From Cladopsammia gracilis (lineage: Eukaryota > Cnidaria > Anthozoa > Scleractinia > Dendrophylliidae), in assembly GCA_022457155.1 (NCBI GenBank), contig JAJGOT010000003.1:316001-380000 (forward strand): DNA of 64,000 nucleotides, written 5' to 3'. Below, piece after piece: positions 11,762 through 22,895 of the stretch. Numbering within the stretch: the first letter of the stretch is position 1; each line of letters starts with the position of its first letter. A program made the translations under genes and the position numbers. The notes under the pieces were generated by a model, which searched no databases, had not been told where the DNA came from, and saw only the letters and a list, made by a program, of their open reading frames with translations.

Positions 11762-13713
11762 GGGACTCTGTAAAACGCGGATCCGGACGGCGGATCCGGA
11801 CGGCGGATGCGGACGGCGGACGGCGGACGGCGGACGGCGGATGCGGACGGCGGAAAATAATAAATCAATAAAATAAATCAATAAATGTATAATGTAAAAA
11901 AGGAAATAAATTAATGAGATAATTTGATAAGAAAAATTAAGAAAGAAAAAATAAAAATAAAATCACTATTAGTCGAGACATTTTCGAATCACTGTCGGAA
12001 ATCAATCGGAAGTCTTCGGTACTCATCGGAATTTTTCGGAAAATGATCAGAAACGTTCGAAAATTGCAGAAATTACATTTCATTCTCCGCGCATTCGTGT
12101 ATTAAAATCTGTATCTATTTATGCGTGAGCTTATGTACGAGTTTATTCTTTAATTAAAGGAATGACTTAAGATGAAAGTAATTAAGTTCATTTAAGACAA
12201 TGTTCGGAAAATTTTCAGAAATCTTTGAAAAATGCTTGGAAATTTTCGGAGAATTTGCAGAAATCTTATATGCGCACTATAAATGTATTAATGTCTATAT
12301 CTTTTTTATTCGTGATTTTATACTATCAAGGAATGACTAATTAAGAATTGGTTCATGCTTAGCGTGCGTCTATCGAGTTATCGATACACGGAAGTTAGTT
12401 ACACGGAAGGTTGGAAAGCACGAGAGAAGTGTTAGAGTTGCTCGAGGTTGAAAATGTTCCTAAACATTGTTTGAAGCGGATTTGAACCGAAAAAATCTCA
12501 CTACGCGGCTGTAGGAACTTAAAGGAGCAAGTTTTTATTATGGTATAGCAAGGAAATTCGCCCAATCTAATTCAATAGCACGAGCGTACATTTATTCAAC
12601 AATTGTTTTAGTGTAAATCTGCTAGACGTTCAAAACTTAACAAATACTCTTCACAGACACTTCGAAAACGCGAAGAAGCGGGCGCCATTAGGCTATTCAC
12701 TCGACTCACTTTGTACTTAACAATTAGATGATGAGCTCGAGCTTTCTATCGAGTGATACTTGATGAGGGCGAAGCGGATCTGGTCGGTTCGCCTTCGAAA
12801 TCTTGGCACTCCCGCCAAAAAATTCCCTCGCCTATCAACCTCGAGCAACTCTTAAGCCTGGTTTCCGGATCGCTACGATCGCAAAGATCGCTGAAAAGAC
12901 GTTCAGCGCTTGTAGCGAAATGAACTAAACCACTCTCCATACTTTCAACACAATCGCAACGATCGCTGGAGAGTGGCTTACTCCCTTTCGCTACAAGCGC
13001 TGATCGTTTTTTCAGCGAGAGCAACTATCGTAGCGATCATATGGAAACCAGGCTTCGGCTTCTCTCGTGCTCTCCAAACTTCAGGCGTGCATCCATTGAC
13101 TCGATAGACCCACGCTAAGCATGAACCAATTCTTAATTAGTCATTCCTTGTAGTATAAAATCACGAAGAAAAAAGATATAGACATTAATACATTGGTGCG
13201 CAAATAAGATTTCTGCAAATTCCGAAAATTTCCGAGCGTTTTTCGAAGATTTCGGAAAATTTTCCGAACTTAGTTTCATCTTAAGTCATTCCATTAATCA
13301 AAGAATAAACTCGTATATATGCTCACGAATAAATAGACATAGATAATAATACACGAATGCGGGGAGAATGGAATATGAAATATTATATTAACAACACAGA
13401 ATACGATTTCTACAATTTTTGAACGTTTCTGATCATTTTCCGAAAAATTCCGATGGGTATCGAAGACTTCCGACTGATTTCCGACAGTGATCCGAAAATG
13501 TCTCGACTAATAGTGATTTTTCTATCTTTCTTAACTTTTTCTTATTAATTTATCTCATTAATTTATTTCATTTTGTCATTTTTATTGATTTATTTTTATT
13601 GATTTATTATTTTCCGCGTCCGCCGTCCGCCACCCGCTGTCCGCCGTCCGCCGTCCGCCGTCCGTCGTCCGCCGTCCGCATCTGCCGTCCGGATCCGCGT
13701 TTTACAGAGTCCC
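11762..13713. mobile_element. 1.95-kb fold-back element with GC-rich ends
   Basis: The ends are GGGACTCTGTAAAACGCGGA and its complement, with a 10-bp direct repeat GGTCAATCGC on each side (11752-11761 and 13714-13723). Next come subterminal CGGACGG repeats, and the inverted arms extend about 670 bp inward with moderate divergence. The core of about 600 bp holds a further nested MITE. There is no transposase. It resembles long-arm fold-back or Mutator-like non-autonomous elements. Confidence 0.75.
12856..13053. mobile_element. Nested MITE with GCCTGGTTTCC ends
   Basis: The left end GCCTGGTTTCC is preceded by TTAA at 12852-12855. The right end is the complement GGAAACCAGGC, followed by TTCG. 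GATCGCTACGATCGC-type inverted blocks continue inward. It is probably a TTAA-targeting (piggyBac-like) MITE whose right TTAA has mutated. Confidence 0.55.
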
Positions 13714-13769
13714 GGTCAATCGCAGCAGTTGCAGACAATCCAATGAACCAATCATGTAGCCGGAACCAG

Positions 13770-14150
13770 AGTAACGTCTTTGGATGAAATCCTACAGTGT
13801 GACCATTCAAATATTAATGAAACCTACTGAGCAGTACTTTTCTGTGGTACTGTTTATTATGCTGTACAAGGTGGTTCTAACTTTTGAGTCTATGGATGAA
13901 ATCCTAGAGTGTGACCATTCAAATGAAAGCTACTGAGCAGTACTTTCCTGTGGTACTGTTTATTATGCTGTACAAGGTGGTTCTAACTTTTGAGTCTGTG
14001 AATGAAATCCTAAAGTGTGACCATTCATATTAAAGCTACTGAGCAGTACACTGTACTTTCCTGTGGTACGATACTGTTTATTATGCTGTACAAGGTGGTT
14101 CTAACTTTTCAGTCTATGGATGAAATCCTTAAGTGTAACCGTTGAAGTGA
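13770..14150 (+). repeat. 106-bp tandem repeat array
   Basis: Three to four units; consecutive GCTGTACAAGG blocks at 13861 and 13967 are exactly 106 bp apart. Same family as 9160-9560 but better conserved. Confidence 0.9.
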
Positions 14151-15031
14151 ACCGCCGCTCTTGCGCAATAATCAATCTATTTGCCACTGCCGGTTTTTCT
14201 TGAATATATTTTTCATCTTGACCACTAGCGAGTAAAAATGTAAAACGAAAAACGCTGTGAGTATCTCAACTTGAAGAGTTTCGGCTAAACGTTCTGTTTA
14301 ATCCAGAAAAAGTCGATTAACATAGGCGTACGTTGCCTAAGAAAAGGGAAGATTTCATTAAAAACATCAAGGCACAGCAAAACTGATTTATCATCAGCGA
14401 ACAGAAGAAGAGAATTAAGATGACTACTAACGGAAGATAGTCGCTCACGACAAATCGTAGTGTTACTACAGCGTCTGACAGCAAGAGAACTGATACAAAC
14501 GAGAATTCACGAGGGTAGTCAGATTGGTCGCTTTGAGCGATTCAATTATATGCAATTAAGTTATTCAATTCCTCATAACAGCCCTAAAGCAGAAATGCGC
14601 GTGCCTTTCTCGTGACATTTTATCGTAAACTACCGCGTATAAAACAAGAAATGAATGCGCAAATTTGGAAATCATGTTGAACTTTTTATTTTTTGGCATG
14701 ACGCAAAACGATCGAAACATAATAAAATCAAGAATAAAATTGAAATGATCATATCACTTACCAGTTTACGCGACGTCTGTGGCGGACATTCAGAACGACT
14801 TTTCAGTATTTAAAATTCGCAACGTAACTGTACTTCGCAGACAACATTATCAGATGGCATTATATAAAATAAATTTGGATTATAGATGCTTTTTATGCCG
14901 TCCTGACCTGGTGACATGATTTACACAAAGCCAATTAAATTTTAACACTTGTGGGAGCGGACGGAAAGGAAAACAAATCATGGTTTACCTGATTTGATGT
15001 TAAATAAATTCATCATTAAAAAACACAATGG
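14151..15031. other. No gene recognised
   Basis: AT-rich, unique-looking sequence with no supported feature. Confidence 0.45.
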
Positions 15032-15417
15032 CCGGGGGGGGGGGGAGTGTTCAACAGACGCCGGACCGCTCAAACCCTGACTCTATTTAAGACACAACGC
15101 TCTGATTTTCCTCACCCTGTTTAAGACAGAATTCCGATTTTTTGAGGATCCCGTCTAAGACACTTAAAAATTGTCCCACTGGCTTTGTTGTCTACGGAAG
15201 TCGATGGAAGTCGGCGCCAATATATTCGCTTGTGGTGAAGTTTCTTTAAATTAATATAACTTATTCTGTAAAGACATTAGTCCAAGTAAAAATAACCCAT
15301 TTAAGACAAAAATTGATGAAATCGATGTCCCGTTCAAGAAAAAAACTCGGAAAAGAATACCCTGTCGTCGGGCCGACAGGGTATTCTGTCGGAGGAGTAC
15401 TCTCCCCCCCCCCCCGG
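15032..15417. mobile_element. MITE with poly-G/poly-C ends
   Basis: The left end CCGGGGG...GAGTG and right end ACTCTCCCCC...CCGG are inverted complements with homopolymer runs of about 12. Inside, TTTAAGACA recurs several times. Related G-run sequences lie at 24130-24230 and 59430-59660. Homopolymer lengths may be unreliable. Confidence 0.5.
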
Positions 15418-16839
15418 AACATTGGTTATATATTTTTCAACAATTCTACAAGAGAAATCGATCTGTGAACTTTAAAATGTCCCCAATTTTGTTTACCGTA
15501 TTTTCGTAGGACGAAGAAAAATAGTTATCTTCACTATACTACGTAAAAACTCTTATCTCTTACTCTAAAACCAGAATTTTATCAATCTGCCTCGTTATTC
15601 CATCAGATCTTCACCGTTGGAGTAATTATATTATTTCATGGTCCCACAACGTATATTAAAAATTACATATTATACATTAAAGCGTGGTTATTTTACACGT
15701 GGTAGGTCTAGGAAAAAAAAAACATTCTTGGAAACTTTGGTTATATTCCATATGTCCTTTGACTCCAATTAATTTTTCTTTCAATCATTCCTACTTAACT
15801 AAGGATATCAATTAGGTTACAATTTGGTAAATGCAGCTATACTTGTACGGCTTTTTCCTTAAAAGGAGTATTTATCGATAACGTTTTTGTTTAAACGCTT
15901 CGGTCTGTTAGGTCTTCGTCTCGTTTTGTGAACTTACAAGACTGTGAATAAAATCCTTCAAAGTGTGTATTTGGACAAGGAATTGTTCCTTTTCGTTTTT
16001 TTTTTTTTCAAATTTGTCAATATTGTTCTTTAGCAATGCGCCTTTGATACAATCTTTTATCTTTTTAACATTGACTTAATAAAAACACTATCGAATACTG
16101 CGAGTGCTTCGCAAAACCTCAACAGAAAAACTCGGTCCAATTTGAATATGAAATGAATATTCTTCGACTATCGTGTCTTTTGCCGACCACATAAACCATA
16201 TTTATTTTCGCGAGTTTTATTATGTCTGAAAATTTATCTACTGTTTACATTTTAGCTAGAAATGGCACAATTCAGCAGTCTTTTCGGAAAAGATTCGTTA
16301 CATATGGTTAAAACTGTCAATATTTGTTGAGTCCAAAAATCTTCTGATTACAAAACTCTTTGTCTGGTGCGTTGGATAATGTTACACCTTTGTTAGACCA
16401 TTATTAAACTGGCATAATACACCGGAGCCGGGAAAACAAATCTGGATTATTCCTGACAGTAAACTTAAAACTTGTAACTTTACAAAGAAGAGCTTACGCC
16501 AAGAACTGTATAAATTTTATGCCCAATAAAATAAATACTATTATTTATGTAAGCTAATTAAAATGGGACGCAAGCAAAAAAAGAATATGTCGATCAAAGA
16601 CATATGACTATTAAATCCTAAATTAGTATGCAGTTTACTGATAGCCTTCGTGCCATAATTGGATCACATTGAGGTTTTTTCTGATTCATAAATTCAAAAC
16701 CAGTTATTAATCTCTGTGAAAATTATTCTTTCACTGCCAGGGTTCATGTAATGCCAGTAATGCGTCTTCAACTTTTAAGTTTATAGGGAAAAAAACATAA
16801 TGAATTGTGGCCATTCAATGAACTCTATTGTGTAGCACA
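15418..16839. other. No gene recognised
   Basis: AT-rich DNA with no long frame, RNA gene or clear repeat unit. Confidence 0.45.
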
Positions 16840-17360
16840 AGGTGGTTGTAATTTTTTAGTATATGGATCAAATCCTAGAGGGTGACCAATCAAGCGAAAT
16901 CTTTTGATTGCTATTTTCCTGTCTTGGTGTCATTTATTATCCTGTTGACGTTTGAGTCAACGGATGGAATCCTTAACCCTATAAGCTCTAAGAGTGATCA
17001 GCATCAAATTTCTTCTTATAATATCAATGCCTTATCAATCAAAAAGGTCATGAGAATTAAGGACATGATCACACAAGATCAAGTCTCTTGAAATCTAAAC
17101 AATTTATCCTCAATACTTCTATAGGAAATGTATAGGGACAAGAAGTGAGAATTTAAATTTTGATGTTAGGGCTTAAAGGGTTAAGGAATGATCATTCAAA
17201 CGAAACTATAGAGCAATGCTTTCATGTGGTAGAGCTTATCACGCTGTACCTGGTGGTTGTAACTTTTAGTCTGTAATGAAACCCTACTGAGCAGTACTTT
17301 CCTGTGGTACAACAGTTTATTATGCTGTACAAGGTGGTTCTAACTTTTGAGTCTATGGCA
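16840..17360 (+). repeat. Degenerate 106-bp repeats split by a MITE
   Basis: Units of the GTTCTAACTTTTGAG family before about 16970 and after about 17175 are separated by a roughly 200-bp insertion whose ends read TTAACCCTATAAGC and GCTTAAAGGGTTAA. TTAA on both sides is consistent with a piggyBac-type target. Confidence 0.7.
16975..17175. mobile_element. TTAA-flanked MITE
   Basis: The inverted ends CCCTATAAGC and GCTTAAAGGG (imperfect) are bordered by TTAA at both sides, inside a 106-bp repeat unit that would otherwise be continuous. A short frame that overlaps it (16882-17091) is not a gene. Confidence 0.6.
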
Positions 17361-17662
17361 CCGTTGCTGTTAACCCAACATGCCTTCATCCAAAACAAGT
17401 TGCATTGTTAATCCAATATTTTCTCGCTTCCAATGGATTATTATCCATTATTCTAACACAGAATTGTAAATTAGTAATGAATAAAGGGGTAAGTTTGTAA
17501 AGAAACTATGGTGTTGTCGGTGGGGGAGCCTGGGGGTGGGGGTGGGGTTCTCCCTATAATGGGCTATAAGGGGATGACTTCTGTAACAATGCAAGGACCA
17601 CTTGAAAAAACAGTAACAAAATGTAGCTGGATCTTTGTGCAGATCAGGCTTCAGCTTTCTTA

Positions 17663-17704
17663 GCCCCTGATGAAGGTTAGTTTTGTCTAACCGAAACATT
17701 GGGC
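17663..17704 (+). ncRNA. Hammerhead ribozyme-like motif
   Basis: Stem I GCCC (17663-17666) and GGGC (17701-17704); core CTGATGA at 17667; strong stem II GGTTAG/CTAACC; core GAAAC at 17693-17697. The triplet before stem I is ATT where GTT or GTC would be usual, so the minimal stem III pair is lost. It is probably a decayed PLE-type 3' hammerhead. Confidence 0.5.
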
Positions 17705-17937
17705 AAAAATTATTAAAAGAGATCGAACGAATTTGCTGTCTGATCAGCCTTGCATGTTAAAGTTTTTTTATACGGGGATGCTCCGCCCGAAAGGGGTACT
17801 TTTTTAGGCTGGAGGTATTAAAAGGGTAGAGATTTCACGAGTTTAAGCACAGGAAAAGGTAGGGAAAACCGCCATTTAGGTATATAAGAAAGGCTTTTCA
17901 AAATATCTCAAACAGAGGCACGTAACGGCCAATTCAT

Positions 17938-18604
17938 GTATAGTAAAGAGATGCAGTGTTTCTTCTGTGGGTATATGAAAGGTATAGTAAAGAGATACAG
18001 TGTTCCTTCTGTAGGTATATGAAAGGTATAGTAAAGAGATACAGTGTTTCTTCTGTAGGTATATGAAAGGTATAGTAAAGAGATACAGTGTTCCTTCTGT
18101 GGGTATATGAAAGGTATAGTAAAGAGATACAGTGTTCCTTCTGTAGGTATATGAAAGGTATAGTAAAGAGATACAGTGTTCCTTCTGTAGGTATATGAAA
18201 GGTATAGTAAAGAGATACAGTGTTCCTTCTGTAGGTATATGAAAGGTATAGTAAAGAGATACAGTGTTCCTTCTGTAGGTATATGAAAGGTATAGTAAAG
18301 AGATACAGTGTTTCTTCTGTAGGTATATGAAAGGTATAGTAAAGAGATACAGTGTTCCTTCTGTAGGTATATGAAAGGTATAGTAAAGAGATACAGTGTT
18401 CCTTCTGTAGGTATATGAAAGGTATAGTAAAGAGATACAGTGTTCCTTCTGTAGGTATATGAAAGGTATAGTAAAGAGATACAGTGTTTCTTCTGTAGGT
18501 ATATGAAAGGTATAGTAAAGAGATACAGTGTTTCTTCTGTAGGTATATGAAAGGTATAGTAAAGAGATGCAGTGTTTCTTCTGTTAAAGCTGGTATATGA
18601 AAGG
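17938..18604 (-). repeat. 44-bp minisatellite, about 15 units
   Basis: The unit contains GGTATAGTAAAGAGATACAG then TGTTCCTTCTGTAGGTATAT, with C/T variants. Because 44 is not a multiple of 3, each reading frame repeats every 132 bp, and two minus-strand frames stay open for more than 230 codons by chance. A single related unit with matching flank occurs at about 57600-57700. I do not regard the open frames as genes. Confidence 0.9.
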
Positions 18605-19126
18605 GGAACCATTTTCTATGGAAGGTATATGAAAGGTTTACCTTTTCTGTCAAAAACGGTACATAAAGGGGGAAGGGTTTGGACCTCGGGGCGGAGCATC
18701 CCTGTACAAAACTTTGTTGAGTACCCCCCACCCCCCGGGTGGGGGAGTGAAACACGAAAGTTTGGTTTCATCAACTGGGTTGATTATGTAAATTATAATT
18801 TAACACATTGATACACTGCCCAAATATGGTCAAAAAGTTATCGATATACGCTATGTTTACATGACGTATATCCAACGATGAAGGCAAATTTCGCATTTTG
18901 ACAAGAGAATGCAAAAATGACGGACCGGCCTCGATATTTTTTCTTCAAACTGTGCTTTGTTATCAATATGTTGAATTATAAAACTATTACAATTAAGCTC
19001 AAGCTTGCGTGATATAGCCTAATTTTAGCCGACTCGGTCTACGGTCTCGTCGGCTAAGAAGTAAGAATTAGGCGATATCATACGCGCTTTCGCGCTATAC
19101 TTGTAGTTAATTGTCCACCGTAAAGA

Positions 19127-19174
19127 GATTCAAAAGCTGGCGTTTCCAGCGCTAGCCCTTCGTCAGAGCGAATC
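19127..19174 (-). ncRNA. Degenerate hammerhead-like motif in a PLE-like fold-back
   Basis: On the minus strand: stem I halves GATTC...GCT and AGC...GAATC, core CTGACGA (19160-19166), a partly broken stem II, core GAAAC (19142-19146), then GCC where GTC would be expected. It lies in a fold-back (about 19110-19213) with CGGTGGACAATTTAC/TTAATTGTCCACCG arms, resembling PLE pseudo-LTR sequence. Confidence 0.4.
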
Positions 19175-19302
19175 CTGAAACGTCAGCTTTTAAATCTCTG
19201 TCGGTGGACAATTTACAGTAGTACCTTATCAACTCAAACCAAACTTTCGTGTAATTATTGATGTTTTCCTTTTAAGAGTCCGATGCAAATTCGTCATAAA
19301 TA

Positions 19303-19745
19303 ATGCCGCATTTCCTCGATTAAACGCCTCCTTTCATATTAACGCCCCTCTCAAAGACGAAGACGGCGTCTTTGTGAACGTCCCCTAGAAGGAACGTTTA
19401 TTTAGTCCACTTAAGTCAGTAGTAGTAGGATGCAGAATGTGGTATAATTGACTTTTTGCACTTTAAAGCGTCAATGAACTTATGAAGTTGTGTACAGTTA
19501 CTTGTTTTTGTTCATCGTGTTGGTGTGAAGTAATAGCTTTCTTTATCTTCTAAATTTTGTGCACACGATTGATTTTCATAAATCACTTTTTATAGTAACA
19601 CCAGATGGTATTTTCAATTCCTAAAATAACACCCGAAAAATAACTCCCGGTTAAGATTAAACACCTCTCTCGAATAAACGCTCCCTTTTTATTTGCCAAG
19701 TTTGTAATAAACGTCCTGGGCGGTCAATTGAGTAAATGCGGTAAA
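19303..19745. mobile_element. MITE with CCGCATTT...AAACGCC ends
   Basis: The left end GCCGCATTTCCTCGATTAAA and right end (reverse complement) ACCGCATTTACTCAATTGAC resemble each other. GAATAAACGC and AATAAACGTCC blocks recur inside. It is related to the better preserved element at 63319-63582. Confidence 0.5.
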
Positions 19746-20202
19746 AGCAGTAGATACTCGTTCCCAGGGTCTCTGTTCTTCTCGCCCCAACTTTTCTTGC
19801 AACGAACAGATACATACTTCCGATTTGTTGCCGGAAAGGATAACATGACATGTACAATCCAAATCACTTTGAATTGAAAGTGAAAACCCTTGGCGAAAAA
19901 GTTCTATGAGTAACTATTTGTTTAATCCACGGTTTTGGCGAGCTAGGCACAATTGTTCTAATGTCAACGCCGGGAAAAACTGACGCGTACAGCTAGAGTC
20001 TAGCTGGCTTGTACCGCGCACGATATAGCGAGCACACCATGATTTGAGCTTTCATCGCTGAGACATCTACCACAGTTTGCTAGTGCAGACGTTAAGCATA
20101 TAAATGATTGCCTTAATTATGACTTAAAGTAATGAGTACACATGGTAATCAGCTAAGCTAACAAGCTTACTCTGAATTTAACAAAAACTGAGTTTATACT
20201 TA

Positions 20203-20478
20203 TTGCATCAAGGCAGAAGTTATCGCAATTTTCAGAAAGTCCTTCTCTTAGTTTATATCGGCGAGACTGGAAGACCTATGCAAGACAGAATAAAAGAGCA
20301 TGACCGAGACATCCGATTCGCCCGTACCCAGACCTCCGCCGTTTCAGAGAACGCCAACAACACCGGACACCACCCGCTTTGGAATGAAGTAAAGTTTATT
20401 GATCGTGATCCTCATTGGTACACACGCAGGGTCAAAGAGGCGATCCACATAAGACTTAACCCTAACAACATCAACAGG

Positions 20479-20531
<53 letters not shown>

Positions 20532-20745
20532 CAACAGGAGAGCCGTACGACTACGGACCGCCGAGGGAAAAATTCGCCGAAACAACGAGGATCAAAATGC
20601 GCCAGTCACAGCTGTTGAAAACCAACCAATCACAGCAGAGCATCGTGCTTCATAAGGTGACGCGTAACCAGTCGACCCCATCGCCTGAAGAAGACTAGCA
20701 ATATGCAGTCGAAACGTCGCGATCCACATCGGAAGTGACTACATC
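20203..20745 (+). pseudogene. Penelope-like element 3' end (GIY-YIG domain)
   Basis: The translated region to 20655 carries the GIY-YIG nuclease half of a PLE protein. Visible features are VYIGETGRP (the first catalytic strand with Tyr and Gly), an Arg/Glu helix RIKEH, a TGHHPLW motif, and RRVKEAIHIR with the candidate metal-binding Glu. The last third is polar, as in PLE C-termini. In complete PLEs a reverse transcriptase precedes this domain; here nothing upstream of about 20240 matches, so the copy is 5'-truncated. The frame itself is unbroken to its stop at 20653-20655. The nuclease would nick target DNA to prime reverse transcription. A hammerhead-like motif follows 25 bp after the stop. 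Confidence 0.85.
20680..20723 (+). ncRNA. PLE 3' hammerhead ribozyme-like motif
   Basis: Stem I ATCGC (20680-20684) pairs with GCGAT (20719-20723). The core is CTGAAGA (20685-20691), stem II is GACT/AGTC, then GAAAC (20711-20715) and the cleavage triplet GTC (20716-20718). Stem III is only the AC/GU minimum. All conserved core positions are intact. PLEs are known to carry type I hammerheads of this kind, and its place just after the GIY-YIG frame fits. Confidence 0.65.
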
Positions 20746-21357
20746 GTGAGACAAACGAAAAATACTTCTTTACTAAATAATAACGCTGTAGAACAAGTAG
20801 CATCAGTTAAATCCCTTGGAGTCTACATCGACCAAACTTTAAGTTGGGGATGCCATATTGAAAATGTCTGTAAAAAGATTGCTTCCGTCATTGGTGCAAT
20901 TAAACGAATACGGCATCTTATCCCATTTAATATTTTAATCAAAGTTTATAATTGCCTTGTTTAGCCTCACTTTGATTGTTGCAGTGTGATGTGGGGAAAC
21001 TGTAACAAGGACCTTTCTGAAAAGTTTCAAAGGCTTCATAATCGCGCAGCCCGCATTTTAATGTCTGCGAGCCATGATAGTAATTTGGATGATCTGTTCC
21101 GGGCATTAGGGTGGCGTAAACTCTGAACTCTGTCATCAAAGATAAGAAAAGAAATCTATCATGATCTATAAGACCTTACATGGGATAACACCAGAATATC
21201 TACGATCAAGATTTGTTTATCGCGACAACGCGAATGCTTATCAAGTTGTTTACCGAAAACAAACTAGTTCTGCCTCAACCTCGCACTGATTATCTGAAGC
21301 CCGGATGTTTTTCGTACAATGGAGATCAGTTGTGGAACAGCTTACCCACAGTTTGTA
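20746..21357 (+). pseudogene. Decayed LINE reverse transcriptase C-terminus
   Basis: The conceptual translation has the block after the RT core of jockey/CR1-type non-LTR retrotransposons: KSLGVYIDQTLSW, then a histidine-helix segment, IKVYNCLV, and after an in-frame TAG, PHFDCCSVMWGN and LHNRAARI. Further stops and frame changes occur near 21125 and 21210, and NKLVLPQPRTDYL and LWNSLPT are recognisable in another frame. The catalytic RT motifs lie upstream and are absent. The fragment begins directly after the PLE tail, so one element probably inserted beside the other. Confidence 0.85.
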
Positions 21358-21827
21358 TGTTGTACCTCTTATTTGTAGTTAGGAAGATAGGTAGCTAGCT
21401 GATTATGAGAAATAAGCTGATGGAAATACCGTGTATAAATAATGCACAATTATCTATTACGGGGCTATTACCACAGCATGCCACTCTGATATTACTTTGT
21501 GAATATCAAAAACTAACCATTTACTATTAGCATTCACTGCTTTTGTAGTACTCGAGTCTCGACATAAATTTCAAATATTTTGGTACTAAAACAGAACGAA
21601 AGAATCGAGATATATTGCATCGAAACGTGTTGAAAATAAATCTGAACAGAAAACAATAACAACAACTACAACATCAACGACAACAAAATAGTGCAGACAG
21701 CATGAAAATCACCCACCAAAAACATTTCTAACCTGTTTTTGCGGCAGATTGGTCTTTGAGGCTTTGTCGCGGGCAGTGTTTGCATACGTTAGATGTCTTT
21801 TCTTGTACAAGGAATGATTCTATGCAA

Positions 21828-22430
21828 CCAACTGACAGAGAATGGATACGTCAACAGGTTAATACATCATTTAGATTATGTACATTATCAGAGGGTATAT
21901 TGACATAGCATAAAACTTTGAGGTTACGATTTTTTGAGACGCAAAATATCAGCAACAAATCGCATGAATTCCGAAAGTCGCCCCGTAATCCTTTCAGAAA
22001 ACATTTTTAAATGCCAATTCTTTAATCACCTATGTCATACATGAACCTATGGCTTGCCACGTGGTTAGAGCATCTGACCGGTGAGTGGAAGGTCGTAGGT
22101 TCAATTCCCGCCATGACATGGTGAACATTACATCTTTCTCAATACCTTAATTTTTGCCAAAGAGAATAGACTCAAAAAGTAAAATGAATTTTTTAACGAA
22201 CTGACAAAGAATGACTGCGTCAACAAGTTAATACATTATTTACATTTTCGAGAATCTTACTGAGATAATAATACTAATACTATAATGGGCAGATTACTAT
22301 ATTTTTGGACTAATAAGAGAGTGTATTGACATAGCATAAAACTTTGAGGTTACCGATTTTTGAAGCGCAAAATACCAGCAACAATTCCGGAGGTCGCCCC
22401 TAACCCTTTCTCAAAATAATTTGCAACTAT
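21828..22430 (+). repeat. Direct duplication around a SINE head
   Basis: 21828-22015 and 22197-22430 share ACTGACARAGAATG, the AGCATAAAACTTTGAGGTTA block and ATATTGACATAGC. The tRNA-like sequence at 22048-22118 lies in the first unit only. Confidence 0.65.
22048..22118 (+). repeat. tRNA-like SINE head
   Basis: The A-box-like GTGGTTAGAGCATCTG and the B box GTAGGTTCAATTCCC are at tRNA spacing, followed by ATGACATGGTGAACATTACA. The same tail, slightly changed, follows the minisatellite at 39495-39692. It is not a functional tRNA, since no acceptor stem is visible. Confidence 0.65.
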
Positions 22431-22487
22431 GACCACCTCCTTGTACCACGGTGAAGGTATTAGTTTGCTTGTACGTCAGAGTGTTAT

Positions 22488-22895
22488 GGCCCTGTCACAC
22501 TATTGCGTATCGTACTAGCGTATGCCAGCGAAATGAAAAATATCACTCATACGCTGGTATACGCTGACATACGCTAGGAGTACGTTAGGCATAGGTTGTA
22601 TACGTTTCAAGCACGGTCGCATACAGTGGCATACGCTGGCATACGGCGAGGCAGAAAAATGTTTTTAAGCATGCTTAAAAATTTTGTGCGTATTCGGACG
22701 TATGGTCTATACGCTAAGGATACGCTAGGCATACGCTGAATACGCGAGAGTTACGCTAGAGGTACGTTACTCATAGGTCAAGTACGCTGGTCATACGCTG
22801 TATTTTCAAGGGAATTTTGTGCGTATGAAAATTATTTTATGAATTTTCATACGCAACTCATACGTTTCTTTAATACGCAATAGTGTGACAGGGCC
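22488..22895 (+). mobile_element. 408-bp fold-back MITE, TACGCT-rich, copy 1
   Basis: Perfect inverted ends GGCCCTGTCACACTATTGCG and complement. The interior is a dense array of GCATACGCTGG/CCAGCGTATGC-type decamers in both orientations, so the whole element can fold on itself. Copy 2 lies at 33854-34259 in the opposite orientation. Confidence 0.8.

Larger units (their letters stand above)
10396..14150 (+). repeat. Long repeat R1, copy 2 (interrupted)
   Basis: The second copy of the repeat at 6181-9560. It contains two insertions absent from copy 1: a 180-bp MITE at 11035-11214 and a 1.95-kb palindromic element at 11762-13713. It ends in 106-bp tandem units from about 13770. Differences between the copies are mostly point changes and small indels. 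It is non-coding. Confidence 0.8.

Noticed and set aside
17938..18604. CRISPR-like array
   Set aside because: Units are contiguous with no unique spacers, and the genome is eukaryotic. The same applies to 36283-37250 and 46230-46880.
17908..18755. Minus-strand frames of 234 and 273 codons as repeat proteins
   Set aside because: They are two frames of one 44-bp minisatellite; a non-multiple-of-3 unit free of stops gives such frames automatically, with no signal peptide, domain or codon bias.
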